Part shown: one piece after another, positions 53,429 through 64,000 of the stretch
How positions within the stretch are numbered: position 1 is the first letter of the stretch
Layout of the letters: each line of letters starts with the position of its first letter
Assembly: GCF_037325665.1 (NCBI RefSeq)
Contig: NC_090253.1
Coordinates: forward strand, 41,635,750 to 41,699,749
Direction of reading: 5' to 3'
Length of the DNA: 64,000 bases
Origin: Littorina saxatilis
Taxonomy: Eukaryota > Mollusca > Gastropoda > Littorinimorpha > Littorinidae
Translations under genes and position numbers: made by a program
The notes under the pieces: generated by a model
Database searches by the model: none
Seen by the model: only the letters and a program-made list of their open reading frames with translations
What the model was told of the DNA's origin: nothing

Positions 53429-54754
53429 GTAAGAAGTTATCGTGCTTTGACTTAATATATTGAGCAGTTATTTAAAAAAAATGTATGTATTAACAAGGGG
53501 AAGGAAAACTCGAACATCTTGAGTATAGTGTGCATCGGTTTATTCATGATGTCATCACCTCACACCTCACACCTCACACCTGGAACATGCCAGTATAAAA
53601 CAACATAAGAAAATGTACAAGATCAAAGTATAAAAATCAATAGAAAAGTATTTGTCATGACTGTCATAAAGACAGTGAACACACAAATAGTTGCAGAAAC
53701 ATCAACATGTGATGAATCGCAATCATCCAAAAAGAAATAGTCATAACTATATACAGAGACATAACTATATACAGAGAGATCACAAGGAAAGAAAACACCT
53801 CATGAACATCCGTCTAATATTGTTAACCTCGACAATCCCATTAGACACACCTTCCGCCCAATCCGGTGCGTAAATTCTCTTATGAAATCATCACTTTCAA
53901 TCAGACATATGTGATTTAGGTTTGTAATCACACACACACACACACAATTAAGTATTTACAGACATATTATAATAACACAGTCACAACTGTCCTTCCACAA
54001 TCAACAAAATTAAGCTTACAGATTAACAAGACAAAGTAACCGTAATGTTGCGAATTTGCAGGTAAACAAACCTCAGGGCAGAAAAAAACAATAAACAGGC
54101 GGTCATGGGTCGCCTCACATCAGCTGGTACCGGTAGGCATCAGCTTACATACTGAAAATCCAAAGACCTGAGGTCACTAATCCACACAAAAATAAACTAA
54201 GTAAACGAATTTAGAAAAAGAATCTAACCTGACAGAAAGATATAATCAATAAACATAGTTTTATCAAAAAGCATCAACAATAGTTACACAATTATATACA
54301 TTGTCAGTAAGTACTGGTGTCACATGACTGATGTGAACCAGTTGATTGGCTAATGGCGATGCGCTAAAACTGTTAGCGCACTCTTGGAGTGCGCTAACTT
54401 TTCCACAGAGCGTATTCTTCCGCCCTTTGCCTAAGCGAGACTGTGCTCTCATCCTCAGAATTAATTAATGACATGTAGCTTATATTCTCCACAATACCAA
54501 CTGACCATACATTCCCTGCTTCTCAATTAAAGCAGAAGTGGTTTTTTTCTGACAGATTGCATGTGCCTGTGCCAGTGCCAGTGATCTAAAAATAGAAGCC
54601 GCTGTGTTTCATCTAATTTTCGCCGACTTGCATAGATTCTTCTCATATGCCGTGTTAGTGGCATGTAGCTTATCATCCACATTACCAAATGATGAGTTAG
54701 TATACAATTCCCAGCGGCTAACAGAAAACACACGTGTTATTCCGATAACATGCA

Positions 54755-55475
54755 ATTTTACATGAGAGTTCCTGGGATTGATATCCCCGAACGTTTTTTT
54801 CATTTTTTTGATAAATGTCTTTGATGACGTCATATCCGGCTTTTCGTGAAAGTTGAGGCGGCACTGTCACGCTCTCATTTTTCAACCAAATTGGTTGAAA
54901 TTTTGGTCAGGTAATCTTCGACGAAGCCCGGACTTCGGTATTGCATTTCAGCTTGGTGGCTTAAAAATAAATTAATGACTTTGGTCATTAAAAATCAGAA
55001 AATTGTAAAAAAAAAATAAAAATTTATAAAACGATCCAAATTTACGTTCATCTTAATCTCCATCATTTTCTGATTCCAAAAACATATAAATATGTTATAT
55101 TTGGATTAAAAACAAGCTCTGAAAATTAAATATATAAAATTTATTATCAAAATTAAATTGTCGAAATCAATTTAAAAACACTTTCATCTTATTCCTGGTC
55201 GGTTCCTGATTCCAAAAACATATAGATATGATATGTTTGGATTAAAAACACGCTCAGAAAGTTAAAACAAAGAGAGGTACAGAAAAGCGTGCTATCCTTC
55301 TTAGCGCAACTACTACCCCGCTCTTCTTGTCAATTTCACTGCCTTTGCCATGAGCGGTGGACTGACGATGCTACGAGTATACGGTCTTGCTGAAAAATGG
55401 CATTGCGTTCAGTTTCATTCTGTGAGTTCGACAGCTACTTGACTAAATGTTGTATTTTCGCCTTACGCGACTTGT
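54755..55475 (-). mobile_element. Inverted-repeat element, family E, copy 5, truncated
   Basis: Reversed copy with an intact GTCGCGTAAGGCG end at 55475. It lacks the CA tract and right end (it breaks off at AACTCTCATGTAAAATT near 54765). It cuts LINE ORF2 after the endonuclease and linker. Confidence 0.75.
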
Positions 55476-57119
55476 TCCTGGTTATTTTTAGTCAGGGTTT
55501 GACCAATTTTTAAGGGTTGTTCAGTGGTGCTAAGGCGTTTTTTATATTTAGTTATTTTATTCCAGACTTTGTTCGTGTCTCTGTAGCTGAGCCTTTCCTC
55601 GGCTATGAAGCGCTCCCAGTCTTTGAGTTTAGCAGCTGCTATAGTAGCATTGCAATTTGACTGGGACTCCTTCATTAGCCTATGGTTGGCCGCATCGCTG
55701 ACAGAGAAATATCTGCGGGTAAAGAACCGTTTTTCTGCAACCGCGGCGTCACAGTCCCCATTCCACCAAGAGGTAGACTTTGAGGGGAAGTTACTACCGC
55801 GGTTACTTTGTTTTTTGGGTATGCTGACGTCTGCCGCTCCGATAATGGTATCACGGATGTTTTGGTAGTACGCGTTAATATCAGGATTGGTAAGCTCTTC
55901 GGCGTTCGTATTACTTAGCAGGTGTCTGAATCGAGCCCAGTCTGCTTTTAGGTAGTTGTATTTAATTTGATGATTTTGCTCTTCTTTTTCTATATCCAGG
56001 TTGTTCACCTTAATAACAAGAAATTCCTCCGATGTAGGAAAAACACCCCCGTCCTTACCATTCTCACTGCCACCAACTGAGAAGGTTATTTCCCTTTGAC
56101 CATTAATATGTCCCTCTATAAGCCCTTGTAGAATCTTAATCCAGCAATAACTCCCTAACCGTGTGTTTGACTGGTCCCAATTTTTGTAAGGACCGTCTCA
56201 GGAATGTATAGAACCTGTTCACCAAGTTTGGTGACGATCGGTCCGTTCATTCTTGAGATCTATATGCGAACACAAACACACAAACAAACAAACAAACAAA
56301 CACATCGACCGAATCCTATACACACCCCTATACCGGGGGTGTAAAAATGGGCAGGTGATCTGACGTCAGCGCGTCGGGGAAAGTGCACCAGTCAGTGCAC
56401 ACCCCCAACTCTGGACTCGCCAACGAGAGATCAATAGCTGATGGCTGTTGGTTACCTCGGTCTGGTATCCTCGTCATTGAGCCGTCATTAAGGACGACCA
56501 AATCAGAGTCCGTAATATTTAGTGCTAATTGACTATGGTCAAGATAGCGTTGGTTAGTGTGTTTATTTGTGTTCCATAGCCGGTCATGGTCGTTAAAGTC
56601 GCCGACTACGAGCCAGTTACATTTAGTGGATTTTAAGTTTCTGACCCACGCCGTGGTGTCTGCCCTTGGGCAACCAGCTGGGTAGTAGACATTAACGCGG
56701 TTAAGTCTCCGCTGTCTTTTAAGGGAGATTTCCACGACGCAGGCCTTACACTTGTCTATAGGTTTTACCACTGAGGGTATGGGTTTATATATTAATCCTT
56801 TTCTAATGTAGGTGGCAACCTGGATGTGTGTCCCCTTGTTGGTCAAGTCTATCACCGGGGGATAGTGATAGCCCTCGAACACGGGGAGTTTTGTGTAGTG
56901 TACTTTGAGACTTTGCAAGGCCAACACATCGAAATGTTTTTCCTGAATCAGTCTCGTGAGCTGGGAAAGGGCAGTGTTTATGGCTCTGCAGTTCCACTGT
57001 AAAACACTTACACTGTTCCCAGTACACGGGTATCTACCATTAGTTTCCTCTGCCATTACAGACAGGAAAACGAGGAAAGATAAAATTACTATTTTTGGGA
57101 TACAGATTTTGTAATCCAT
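55476..57119 (-). pseudogene. LINE ORF2, N-terminal part: apurinic endonuclease and linker
   Basis: Starts at ATG 57119. It begins with an odd hydrophobic segment (IPKIVILSFLVFLSVMAEET), then the endonuclease: SVLQWNCRAI (metal-binding Asn), ALQSLKVHY (Gln-Ser where Gln-Glu is usual), WLVVGDFNDHD (Asp/Asn active site), SAIDLSLASP and SDHLPIF (catalytic His). A MITE interrupts it at 56045-56342. The frame then resumes (FPTSEEFLVIKVNNLDIEKE) through the linker (55463-56008) and ends at the family E insertion. The enzyme would nick target DNA for reverse transcription; without RT it is dead. Confidence 0.85.
56045..56342. mobile_element. MITE inserted in LINE ORF2
   Basis: Ends ACACCCCCGTCC and CCGGGGGTGT, an inverted pair. 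The flanks are runs of A on the + strand on both sides (about 5 bp duplicated). It holds CAAGTTTGGTGACGATCGG and a (CAAA)n run. Removing it by eye restores the frame LPIF to FPTSEE, which proves it is a late insertion. Confidence 0.65.
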
Positions 57120-59098
57120 TACAGATTTGATTTTAGAGAGATTATGTCTGTCGCCGTCAGCTCCTTGGCACCATCCAAGGAGCTTAATGCGATCAGAGCG
57201 GTGTCCGGAATAACCGGGACTGATTCTTCTTTGGTTAATGCCTGGTACACCTTGGCTAGAGAGTCAATAAGTGTACCCGGACTTTGTTTCTGTCTGAAAT
57301 CCCACATGAAACCCAGACACTGCTCCAGGAACCCCCGGAGCCCTCTCTGGTCCCATTCTGCGGGTCTGTCAGCATGGAGTTTTTGGAAGACAGACCTGGC
57401 AAGTTCTTCCTCTGCCTTTAAGCGCTCTTGGCGCAGTTTGTCCACAATCCCGTCCTCTACTTTGGCCATGACCTTCTGATAGAGGACGTTTATCATGTCT
57501 TCTTCTCTTTTCTGCTGGTTATTACTGTCAGATAATATTTTGGTACCTCCATTTTTAACAGCAGTGGTGGAGGCACTTTTTTTTCTTTGTTTTTATCAGT
57601 TTTGCTGCCTCCTCCATTAGCAGCAGCAATGAAGGTGGTGTTGGCTGGTTTATCATTAGTTTTAGTTTTTGGTTTGGTTTGGTTTTTAATTGGGGATGGC
57701 GGACTCGGACCCAGATCACCTGCATCGCCTAATGGCTTCCTCCTGGCAACGCTGGAGTATGTTTTGTGGGAGGTGGAGGTCTTGCGGTCCCGCTGAGTCC
57801 CCCCAGGCCTCCAAAAATTGTCCTTTTGTTCGGGGGGACTGAGGGTAAGTGCCTCCCGGGACTCTTTTGTTTTAAAAATATCCTTCCGCGCTCTGTCCAG
57901 GGCCTCGGAGTACGGTATGTAGGCCGCAGACCTGATCTTATTTGCCCGCAGCCGCGCCCGGTACTCCGGACAGCCCCGGTAGGAGGCGGAGTGTCCCCCC
58001 CCCCCCGCAGTTAAAGCATTTGCGGTCACTTTCGCATCCTCAGTTGACCGTCATGCCCTCGGGAGGCACAACGGCCGCAGGTGGGGGATTTTGCTTTACA
58101 GTGGGCCCTTGCGTGGCCGAAGCGACAGCACTGAGTGCACCGCCTAACCGGCCCCGCGAAGGGCTCCACTCCATACAGCTCTCCCTCAAGCATCACGCTC
58201 TCTGGCAGCACAGTTGTCTTAAAACAGATGCGGACGGCGCTCGAGGGTTTGCCGTCTTAGTTTTTTAGTCTTTTTATTAATTTAACGGACCGAGGTCCTT
58301 TTTCTGTAAGTCCGCCCCCCTCCGTCAGGATGCGGACCCGGATATTCATTTCCAGGAAGTCCTGGTCGGTGTGGCAGAGGGGAACGGGCTTGATGACGCC
58401 ATCAGTGGTGGCCTCAGGGACAAAGGCACTGACCCCAATGCCCCCAAGGTCCACCAGAGAGGCTAGTTTTTGTTGTTGTATTGCTGTTTTGCAGCCGACG
58501 AGGAACCTGTCTTGGGCAAGTGCCCGCACCGACAGGATCTCGCCGACCGCTGAGCTGATCAGTTTAAAACGTTTGAGGCCCACCCCGTTCAGAGTGGCCG
58601 CTCCCTTCTTGTTATCAGTGATGATCACTGGAAAGGAGAGGAACTCAGGGGGTGGGTTGGATTTTGTATGGGTTTTAAAGAGGTTTTTTTTTGCCCCTGG
58701 GCCAGCGGACCGGTTTTGTTTATTGTTTGGTTTCAGGGGGCCCTGTCTCTGTTCTGCCGGGCCCCTCTCTTTGGTATTTTTATTTTTATTTTTTTGTTGA
58801 TATCAGCATGGTCAGACTCCTCTCCCTCTCCTCCAGGTACACTGGTTTCCTGGGAGGGGGCGACCTGCTCTTGCTTCTTTCTTTTTTTCAGTTTCTTTTT
58901 TCGCCTCCTGCCAGGCATCATCCACACGGAGGGTTCGTCGGTATCCTCACCCGTCTGGGTTTGGACACCGGCCCCCCCGGATGGACGGGCTGACAAGGAG
59001 TCAGACAAGTTAATTGGAGTGTCCTCCTCTCACTTCCTCTTGAGGACAGAGGAGATAGCTTGTATACCGTCACCGACCGCCCCCGAGGCCACCTGGGA

Positions 59099-59145
<47 letters not shown>

Positions 59146-59337
59146 CGGAGGTCGACGTCGGATTTGTGTTTTTACTGCGTTGTCCCCGGCACTAGATGAC
59201 GAGGACAGATGACGGATACTTTCCATTTCCATTTTGGAGAAACTCCACTCCTGCTCCCGAAGACGAGAGGTGTTTAAAGGCAAATCTGCCAGAAAGCTGA
59301 CATTGTTAAAAAAGGACAGACTGGCCGCACTACTCAT
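57119..59337 (-). pseudogene. LINE ORF1 with CCHC zinc knuckle, frameshifted
   Basis: ORF1 starts MSSAASLSFFNNVSF (59337). It has a Pro run encoded by the G tract at 59100-59145 and then an RNA-binding-like domain (58628-58257). Next is a CCHC knuckle (CTQCCRFGHARAHC at about 58120), and a second Cys/Gly-rich block after a C run at 57993-58006 that shifts the frame. The end is Lys/Pro-rich (57900-57500) followed by a helical part (57496-57119). At least three frame changes separate these parts. Its stop overlaps the ORF2 start as TAATG (57121-57117). Confidence 0.75.
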
Positions 59338-60789
59338 TCACACTTTCATCTTTCAATAAGACACGCTCGGGGAGAAAAAAAACAAAAACAAAAAAACACC
59401 GACAGGTACTACTGTATTAGCACTGTCCGATGAGGGTGATGGCTAATTTCGAGCAACAGTCAGACAAAAACACCAGAAAAAAACAACAAAAACAACAACA
59501 ACAAAAAACCCCAAAAACCCAGAACAAAAACAAAAAGGAATTGGGGGGGGGTGAGTGAGCAATGGGTATGGGATAAAATCACGTATGGTGCTTCATAAAA
59601 AGCTTGTTAAAATTGTAGGTAAAATATCATAAGAGGACTTCCAACCCAGCCTGGCTGTTGCGACTTAGACTAGAGACATAATCAGTGGAGAAGGGGAAAC
59701 GACCACTGCAGCACATGCACAAGACGAACAGGACAAGGGAGACAACCACTGCCTGCTACAGAGGCCCCACACTGGACTGAAAATAAACAAGGGTATCTGC
59801 TGTGGGAAATTTATTTTCAGGAGTTTCTATGGTTCCAGCTAGCCAGAATTTAGCAATTTGGTCTGTGGCAAGTACCGTTAGGTGGCTATAGGGTGAAAAA
59901 AAGGGGGTGGGGAAATACCGTTGGGGTCATGAGAAGAAGTGAAGTGTAGAGGTATGGAGTAGTAGTAGCGTGGCGAAGTGGGCGTGGCGTGATGTGCAGC
60001 ACGCAGTGGCAGGGTAGCGGTGAGCGAAAAGCTATGGCACGCACACAAAATGGTGGGTGGGTGGGTGAACGACGAGCAAGACACATGTAAGCACAGGAAA
60101 AGAAAAGTTAGAGGTTCAGGATAGTTAAATAAAGCAAGCACAGCAAAGGTTCACAAAAAGCACAGGCTGGATATCACAGATAGAAGTCTAAAGTCAACAA
60201 GCACAACAGCAAGCACAGTAGGCACGAGGCCAAGCAGGTTAGAAGAACATAGTCACAGAGGTTTCTTTTTTTTTCATATTATTCTTTTTCCCGGATCTCA
60301 CACCCGATCCAACAGTGACCAAGGCAAAACGCTTGATGATGAATGTGGATGATGAATGGTAGTGGATGAATGATGATGACAGTGCGGAAAGGACAGTTCT
60401 AGAGCAGTACCGGACTGACTGCAGCTAAGATAAAAGTAGTGCGCTGACCACACGCTGAAAACTCAACTTACACAATAAGTTGCTTAGAAAAACTTGCCTA
60501 CAGCATACCTTTTAAGCAATTCCCTAATTCAAGATGCAATTTGCCTACACAAAGAGTCTACAAGATTATGTTGCAAATGGTCATCTTATAAATCCCTACA
60601 CCGATTCAAAAGTCAGCTATGCATCGCTCGCTGGACCAATGAGACTGGGTAATTAGGTCAGCCTCTAAGGAGGTCAGTCTTGGTGAATCAGGGGAGCTAA
60701 CCTACTAGCCGAAACGGTAAACAAAGAAGGTAGCAGACGACGCAATAGCAAGTTGTGAACAATAACTAAGTTCAACTTTGCCTGTTCAC
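59338..60789 (-). other. LINE 5' region
   Basis: 1.45 kb upstream of ORF1 with no ORF of note. It has A-rich runs (AACAACAACAACAAAAAACC) near 59490 and several short repeats with CAGCAAGCACAG near 60200. It probably contains the element's promoter and untranslated leader. The right border is set by the target duplication. Confidence 0.5.
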
Positions 60790-60890
60790 ATGTATTAAAT
60801 CATTTGTTTTTAATTTTACGCATAGACACTCTTTGCTTTTTCATTTGAATTCATTGGACACTTCATGGTAACAGATGTTTTCTGTTACAG

Positions 60891-61096
60891 CGACATCAGC
60901 AGTAAAGCATGGACAAGGAATCCAATCCAGACCTGGATCCGAGTTGTCCACCCTGGCTCTTGATGTCGACCTTGACGGGAGTGACCTTCACCTTGACCTG
61001 GATCAAGATTTGGACCAAGATTCCCAGATTCCTCTTTATGAACTGTACGCTGACGACCAGGGAGAAACACAAGTTAGACGAATTTGGACTGAAACA
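60891..61096 (+). CDS. Secreted-protein gene, exon 2
   Basis: The exon has 206 bases, phase 1 to 0, acceptor TTCTGTTACAG, donor ACA|GTAAGC. It encodes TSAVKHGQGIQSRPGSELST, then LALDVDLDGSDLHLDLDQDL, DQDSQIPLYELYADDQGETQ and VRRIWTET, strongly acidic with a Leu/Asp pattern. The pattern (hydrophobic-x-hydrophobic, DGSDL, then L-x-L) resembles the start of M12B metalloproteinase prodomains, where a similar strand reads like F-x-V-DG-x-DL-x-L. That assignment is an inference; the protein is not firmly recognised. Confidence 0.75.
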
Positions 61097-61331
61097 GTAA
61101 GCCAATTTGGATTATTTCTAAAAACGAGAAAAAAGGAAACGCGGGCATACAAAAAATTTGATAAAACAAAATGTTCTATTTTAACAAATGTGTTAGTCTC
61201 GTATTGAGAATCCCGTGAGACTTTCTTTGTTTAGTTACTATAAACGGGTCGATGCTTGCTGTTTTATATAGCAGACTGTCTGTGATCATAATGGACTGAT
61301 CTTCGTTGAAAATGTTTAATTCCTTTTGCAG

Positions 61332-61421
61332 AATGTGACGTTGTACCAAAACAAGCAACACGACTCTGCGTTTGGGATTGTCAGCAAGAGAAACAAGAAT
61401 GGAACTGTCTCCACCGCCTTG
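61332..61421 (+). CDS. Secreted-protein gene, exon 3
   Basis: The exon has 30 codons, phase 0, acceptor TTTTGCAG, donor TTG|GTATGT. It encodes NVTLYQNKQHDSAFGIVSKR and NKNGTVSTAL, with two N-glycosylation sequons (NVT, NGT). In M12B prodomains the equivalent place carries a strand and loop just before the GxI/V-x-G segment, which here would begin the next exon. Confidence 0.72.
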
Positions 61422-61676
61422 GTATGTGTTTAAACACTGATCCGTATATATATGAATACATCTTTCGTTCATTTAATGTCCTGAGACATCCTGGACAGTT
61501 GGCTTGGTATGTGTTATGTATGTTTGTGTACGTGCGTGCTCGCGCGCGCGTGTGTATATGCGTGTGTATGCAAGTGTGTGTGTGCGCGCGATTTATAGGG
61601 CAGTCTCGCAATTTAGAGACAGGCATCCAGAAAGGCGGGAACATAGTATCTGTGTCCATGCTTGCATTTTGTAGGT

Positions 61677-62417
61677 TTAAAGGCACAGTAAGCCTCCCGT
61701 AAACCATCACAGATACTGACACACAGTACAAACACCCTTTCATTTAAACACCCACCACTTGAGAACATCCTAGGTGCCCTCCGTAAAGAGCGAGCAATTT
61801 TCAAAGAATTTATTTTTGCGTGGTTTATCTTACCCCTGAGCCATCGTGAACCCGTGTGATCAAGTTTCCCTTTTTCACAATGCAGTCGTCAGTTAGTAAT
61901 TTGAATGCGACTCGCTGTGAGCTTATCTGCAATAGCACGTTATTATGTACCTCTGACTATGCACGAAACAAATGGCTGTAACTCACAAGAACTCTCGCGA
62001 TGGCTTTTGACTGTTCAGAGGAACTGGCGATCGGCATAAACCGTCGTCTGCTACGAGAACCACGACCTTGCGTGACCCTGCTTCCGGGCGTTTCTTTTTT
62101 CAAACTTTCAAAACTTCGAATTGTACTGATATTGTCTTGATGAAAAAAGAATTCTTTTATGATTTAAGAATGTTTGTGAAACACGCTGTCAATTTATTAT
62201 TTAGATTTTAAAAGTTAGGTCTAGCGCCAAAACGCACCACGGTCCGATTGTCTCTGAGACAATCCGCAAAATTAATTCTTTGAAAATTGCTCGCTCTTTA
62301 CGTGGGGCACCTAGGATGTTCCCGTTTGGTGAGCGTTCAAATGGAAGGGTGTTTGTACTGTGTGTAAAAGCCTGACAGTATCTGTGATGGTTTACGGGAT
62401 GCTTACTGTGCCTTTAA
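61677..62417. mobile_element. TTAA-targeting MITE, family F, full copy
   Basis: 741 bp from TTAA to TTAA, with inverted ends AAGGCACAGTAAGCCTCCCG and TTACGGGATGCTTACTGTGCC and long inner arms. It lies in the intron between exons 3 and 4 of the secreted-protein gene. It has no transposase; it is piggyBac-like by its target site. Confidence 0.78.
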
Positions 62418-62419
62418 CC

Positions 62420-63460
62420 AACTGTGTTTTGAAATTCTTCATGCAATTGATTTTTGTTAAATCTGCACTCTAAAACAATCTTTGTGAAGTTGAAATTCAT
62501 TCAAATAAAGAGAAATTATGGCCGCTGTGTATTTTTTTTTAAAAACACAGGTAGTGCAACACAAAAAACAGTGTTCACTCGAAACAGGGGACACGCCTAT
62601 TGCTAGAAAAATACGTACACTCTATGAAAGAAAGTTGTGAAGAAAGCTTCACACAAATGATGATTTGTGATCGGGAAAACTGTTTTTTGCACCAAAGTTC
62701 TTTCGATGTGTCTAGTTATCTCGATTTATAATGTTGAAAATTGCTGAAAGTCTTTCAAACAGACTATAGTTTTTGAAAAATACTTTAGTGTATTTTTAGG
62801 TTGATGGACAATTCTGTATGATGCTTTCCCGATCTAACGTATGAAAAACCCATTGTTATTCAGCGAATTAAGGCATTTTCCGGATAACAGTGGTTAAATT
62901 GTTTGTAAATCCACTTGATGAACATTTTTGCAAAAACAAACTCGAACATCTTTTGACGGCATGAGTTTACGTAAGTAGCCTATTATTTGAAGATAGATAC
63001 TGATTCAACTAAAAAAGGCTACGAATTCTTCAAAATTGCGGTGCACCTCGAGGCCGATGTCTGTCCTTTGATCGTAGGTCAGTTTTTCACACCAAAAACA
63101 ACGCACAAGGACTGGTGAAAGCGTGTTATTTTGTCTCCCTGTTTTGGGGGATAAACGATTTTCCGCGAGAGTGACCTTTCCTTAGCTTGGTTATGTCTAC
63201 ATTTTGCGCATGGTCAGTTTTTCCGGTTCTTATTGGGGACACACACAATTTATAGGCTGTCACTTGACACCTACGCTAAATATCGTTCATTCGCAAGAGT
63301 AGGATATATTTTAAATAAAATCATTTGCCATCATAGAAAGTTTGAATCAATGAACCCCCAGATGCTGCTAAAATTTAGCATTTGAAACGGGTATTTTGGG
63401 TCTTTCCTTGAGAAAAAAATTTACATTTGCGGAGTACGTACCTAAAAGGCTTTGAACCTA
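62420..63460. other. Intron sequence, nothing recognised
   Basis: About 1 kb of AT-rich intron. No repeat from the rest of the window and no coding block is seen. Confidence 0.35.
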
Positions 63461-63462
63461 CA

Positions 63463-63465
<3 letters not shown>

Positions 63466-63541
<76 letters not shown>
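63466..63541. repeat. GT microsatellite just before a 3' splice site
   Basis: About 76 bases of uninterrupted (GT)n, followed after ten bases by the acceptor TATGTATAG of exon 4. Long GT runs close to acceptors are known to affect splicing in some genes. Confidence 0.9.
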
Positions 63542-63543
<2 letters not shown>

Positions 63544-63554
63544 TGTATGTATAG

Positions 63555-63723
63555 CAAGGGTTCATCGTAAGGGGAGATCAGCTGTACGAAGCGAAGAGTA
63601 AACAGTCCGATGACTCGACAAAGGAGGCGACTCAGGCCGAGAACAACCCTTTGTTGTTTGACCTTGACTTAACGGAGGTTCAAGCACCACAGCTGCTACA
63701 GGCAGTAGATGACGGTTACAAAC
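63555..63723 (+). CDS. Secreted-protein gene, exon 4 (gene continues past the window)
   Basis: The exon has 169 bases, phase 0 to 1, acceptor GTATAG, donor AAAC|GTGAGT. It encodes QGFIVRGDQLYEAKSKQSDD, STKEATQAENNPLLFDLDLT and EVQAPQLLQAVDDGYK. QGFIVRGDQLYEAKS resembles the G-x-I-x-G/L-Y-x-I-E-P turn of M12B prodomains. No catalytic HExxH is in the window, as it would lie further downstream. Total so far: 24 + 69 + 30 + 56 residues. Confidence 0.72.
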
Positions 63724-63779
63724 GTGAGTACACTGCTGTCCAATGACACGACGTAACTTATATTCTAACTCATGCACGT

Positions 63780-63905
63780 TACATGCACGCACGCACTGGC
63801 ACGTACGAACGCACGCACGCTGGCTCGCACGCAAGCACACATACACACACACACACACATACACACACACACACACACAAACTCACACCCACACATACAT
63901 ACCCA
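63780..63905. repeat. CACG/CA-rich microsatellite
   Basis: (GCAC)n-like units passing into (CA)n with some variants, in the intron after exon 4. The His/Thr and Cys/Val ORFs are artefacts. Confidence 0.8.
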
Positions 63906-64000
63906 TTAAGCGGTTTTGCTTCTGACAATGTATGAAACCTGAATATGATATTAGACTTTCGCACAAGAATCACTACTAAATAGATTGATAACATTGAAAA

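Larger units (their letters stand above)
53494..60789 (-). mobile_element. LINE (non-LTR retrotransposon), inactive, inserted in intron 1
   Basis: A 7296-bp insertion flanked by ATGTATTAA (53485-53493 and 60790-60798). Reads on the minus strand: a 5' region 60789-59338, ORF1 59337-57119, ORF2 from 57119 and a 3' region ending at 53494 with AATAAACC near its end. ORF2 carries an apurinic endonuclease, but the reverse transcriptase is missing: the frame stops at a family E insertion (54755-55475) and no RT follows it. ORF1 is split among frames. A MITE (56045-56342) sits inside ORF2. ORF1 with a CCHC knuckle plus N-terminal endonuclease in ORF2 points to the I/Jockey-like groups. Confidence 0.8.

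Noticed and set aside
58668-59195. 175-codon ORF on the + strand with a Gly run
   Set aside because: It is antisense to LINE ORF1 and driven by the G homopolymer.

Overview
The window looks like nuclear DNA of a gastropod mollusc, probably a marine caenogastropod of the periwinkle (Littorina) kind. The evidence is introns with GT-AG borders, protein sequences of animal type, and several short interspersed and inverted-repeat families of a style I associate with mollusc genomes. The species call is an inference from style; no single marker proves it.

Region 1 (about 970-30310, + strand) is the 3' part of one large gene, EP400/domino, the Swi2/Snf2-type ATPase of the TIP60/NuA4 and SWR1-type chromatin remodelling complexes. 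The ATPase exons lie upstream of the window. Sixteen coding exons can be placed by reading frame and splice sites (1005 residues to the stop at 28961). They carry the SANT-like domain and a long Gln/Ala/Thr/Val-rich tail. The second of these exons has two possible fates. It is either spliced at 1559 to a 36-base micro-exon, giving the SANT-bearing form, or read through for another 572 codons to a stop at 3278. The read-through tail is rich in Ala, Gly, Pro and Lys, carries an AT-hook, and is followed by its own 3' UTR and poly(A) signal. This is the layout expected for a two-isoform system like fly DOM-A/DOM-B, and it is the main finding here. Introns of this gene are packed with nested transposons, and two introns carry minisatellites that run up to the 3' splice site. 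One of them (54 bp, 15 copies) copies the acceptor itself, in frame.

Region 2 (31898-35503, - strand) is a complete three-exon COX6A gene (cytochrome c oxidase subunit 6A, 105 residues), convergent with EP400.

Region 3 (about 35800-42300) is a graveyard of mobile elements: a hAT-type short element, a 1.24-kb fold-back flanked by TTAA, debris of a Ty3/gypsy LTR retrotransposon (integrase C-terminal part and a 3' LTR) and a tRNA-derived SINE.

Region 4 (about 42380-63723, + strand) holds a secreted-protein gene that runs off the right edge. There are three copies of its promoter plus signal-peptide exon (42558, 47490, 53356); the first two look identical over about 500 bp. Exons 2-4 (60891, 61332, 63555) encode an acidic pro-region that may be the prodomain of an M12B (ADAM/reprolysin-like) metalloproteinase. 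A 7.3-kb insertion with a 9-bp target duplication sits in its first intron. It is an inactive LINE with ORF1 (zinc knuckle) and ORF2 (apurinic endonuclease), itself carrying two smaller insertions. Around these exons are five copies of an 0.7-0.9 kb inverted-repeat element, TTAA-targeting elements, SINEs and very long CT, GT and homopolymer runs.
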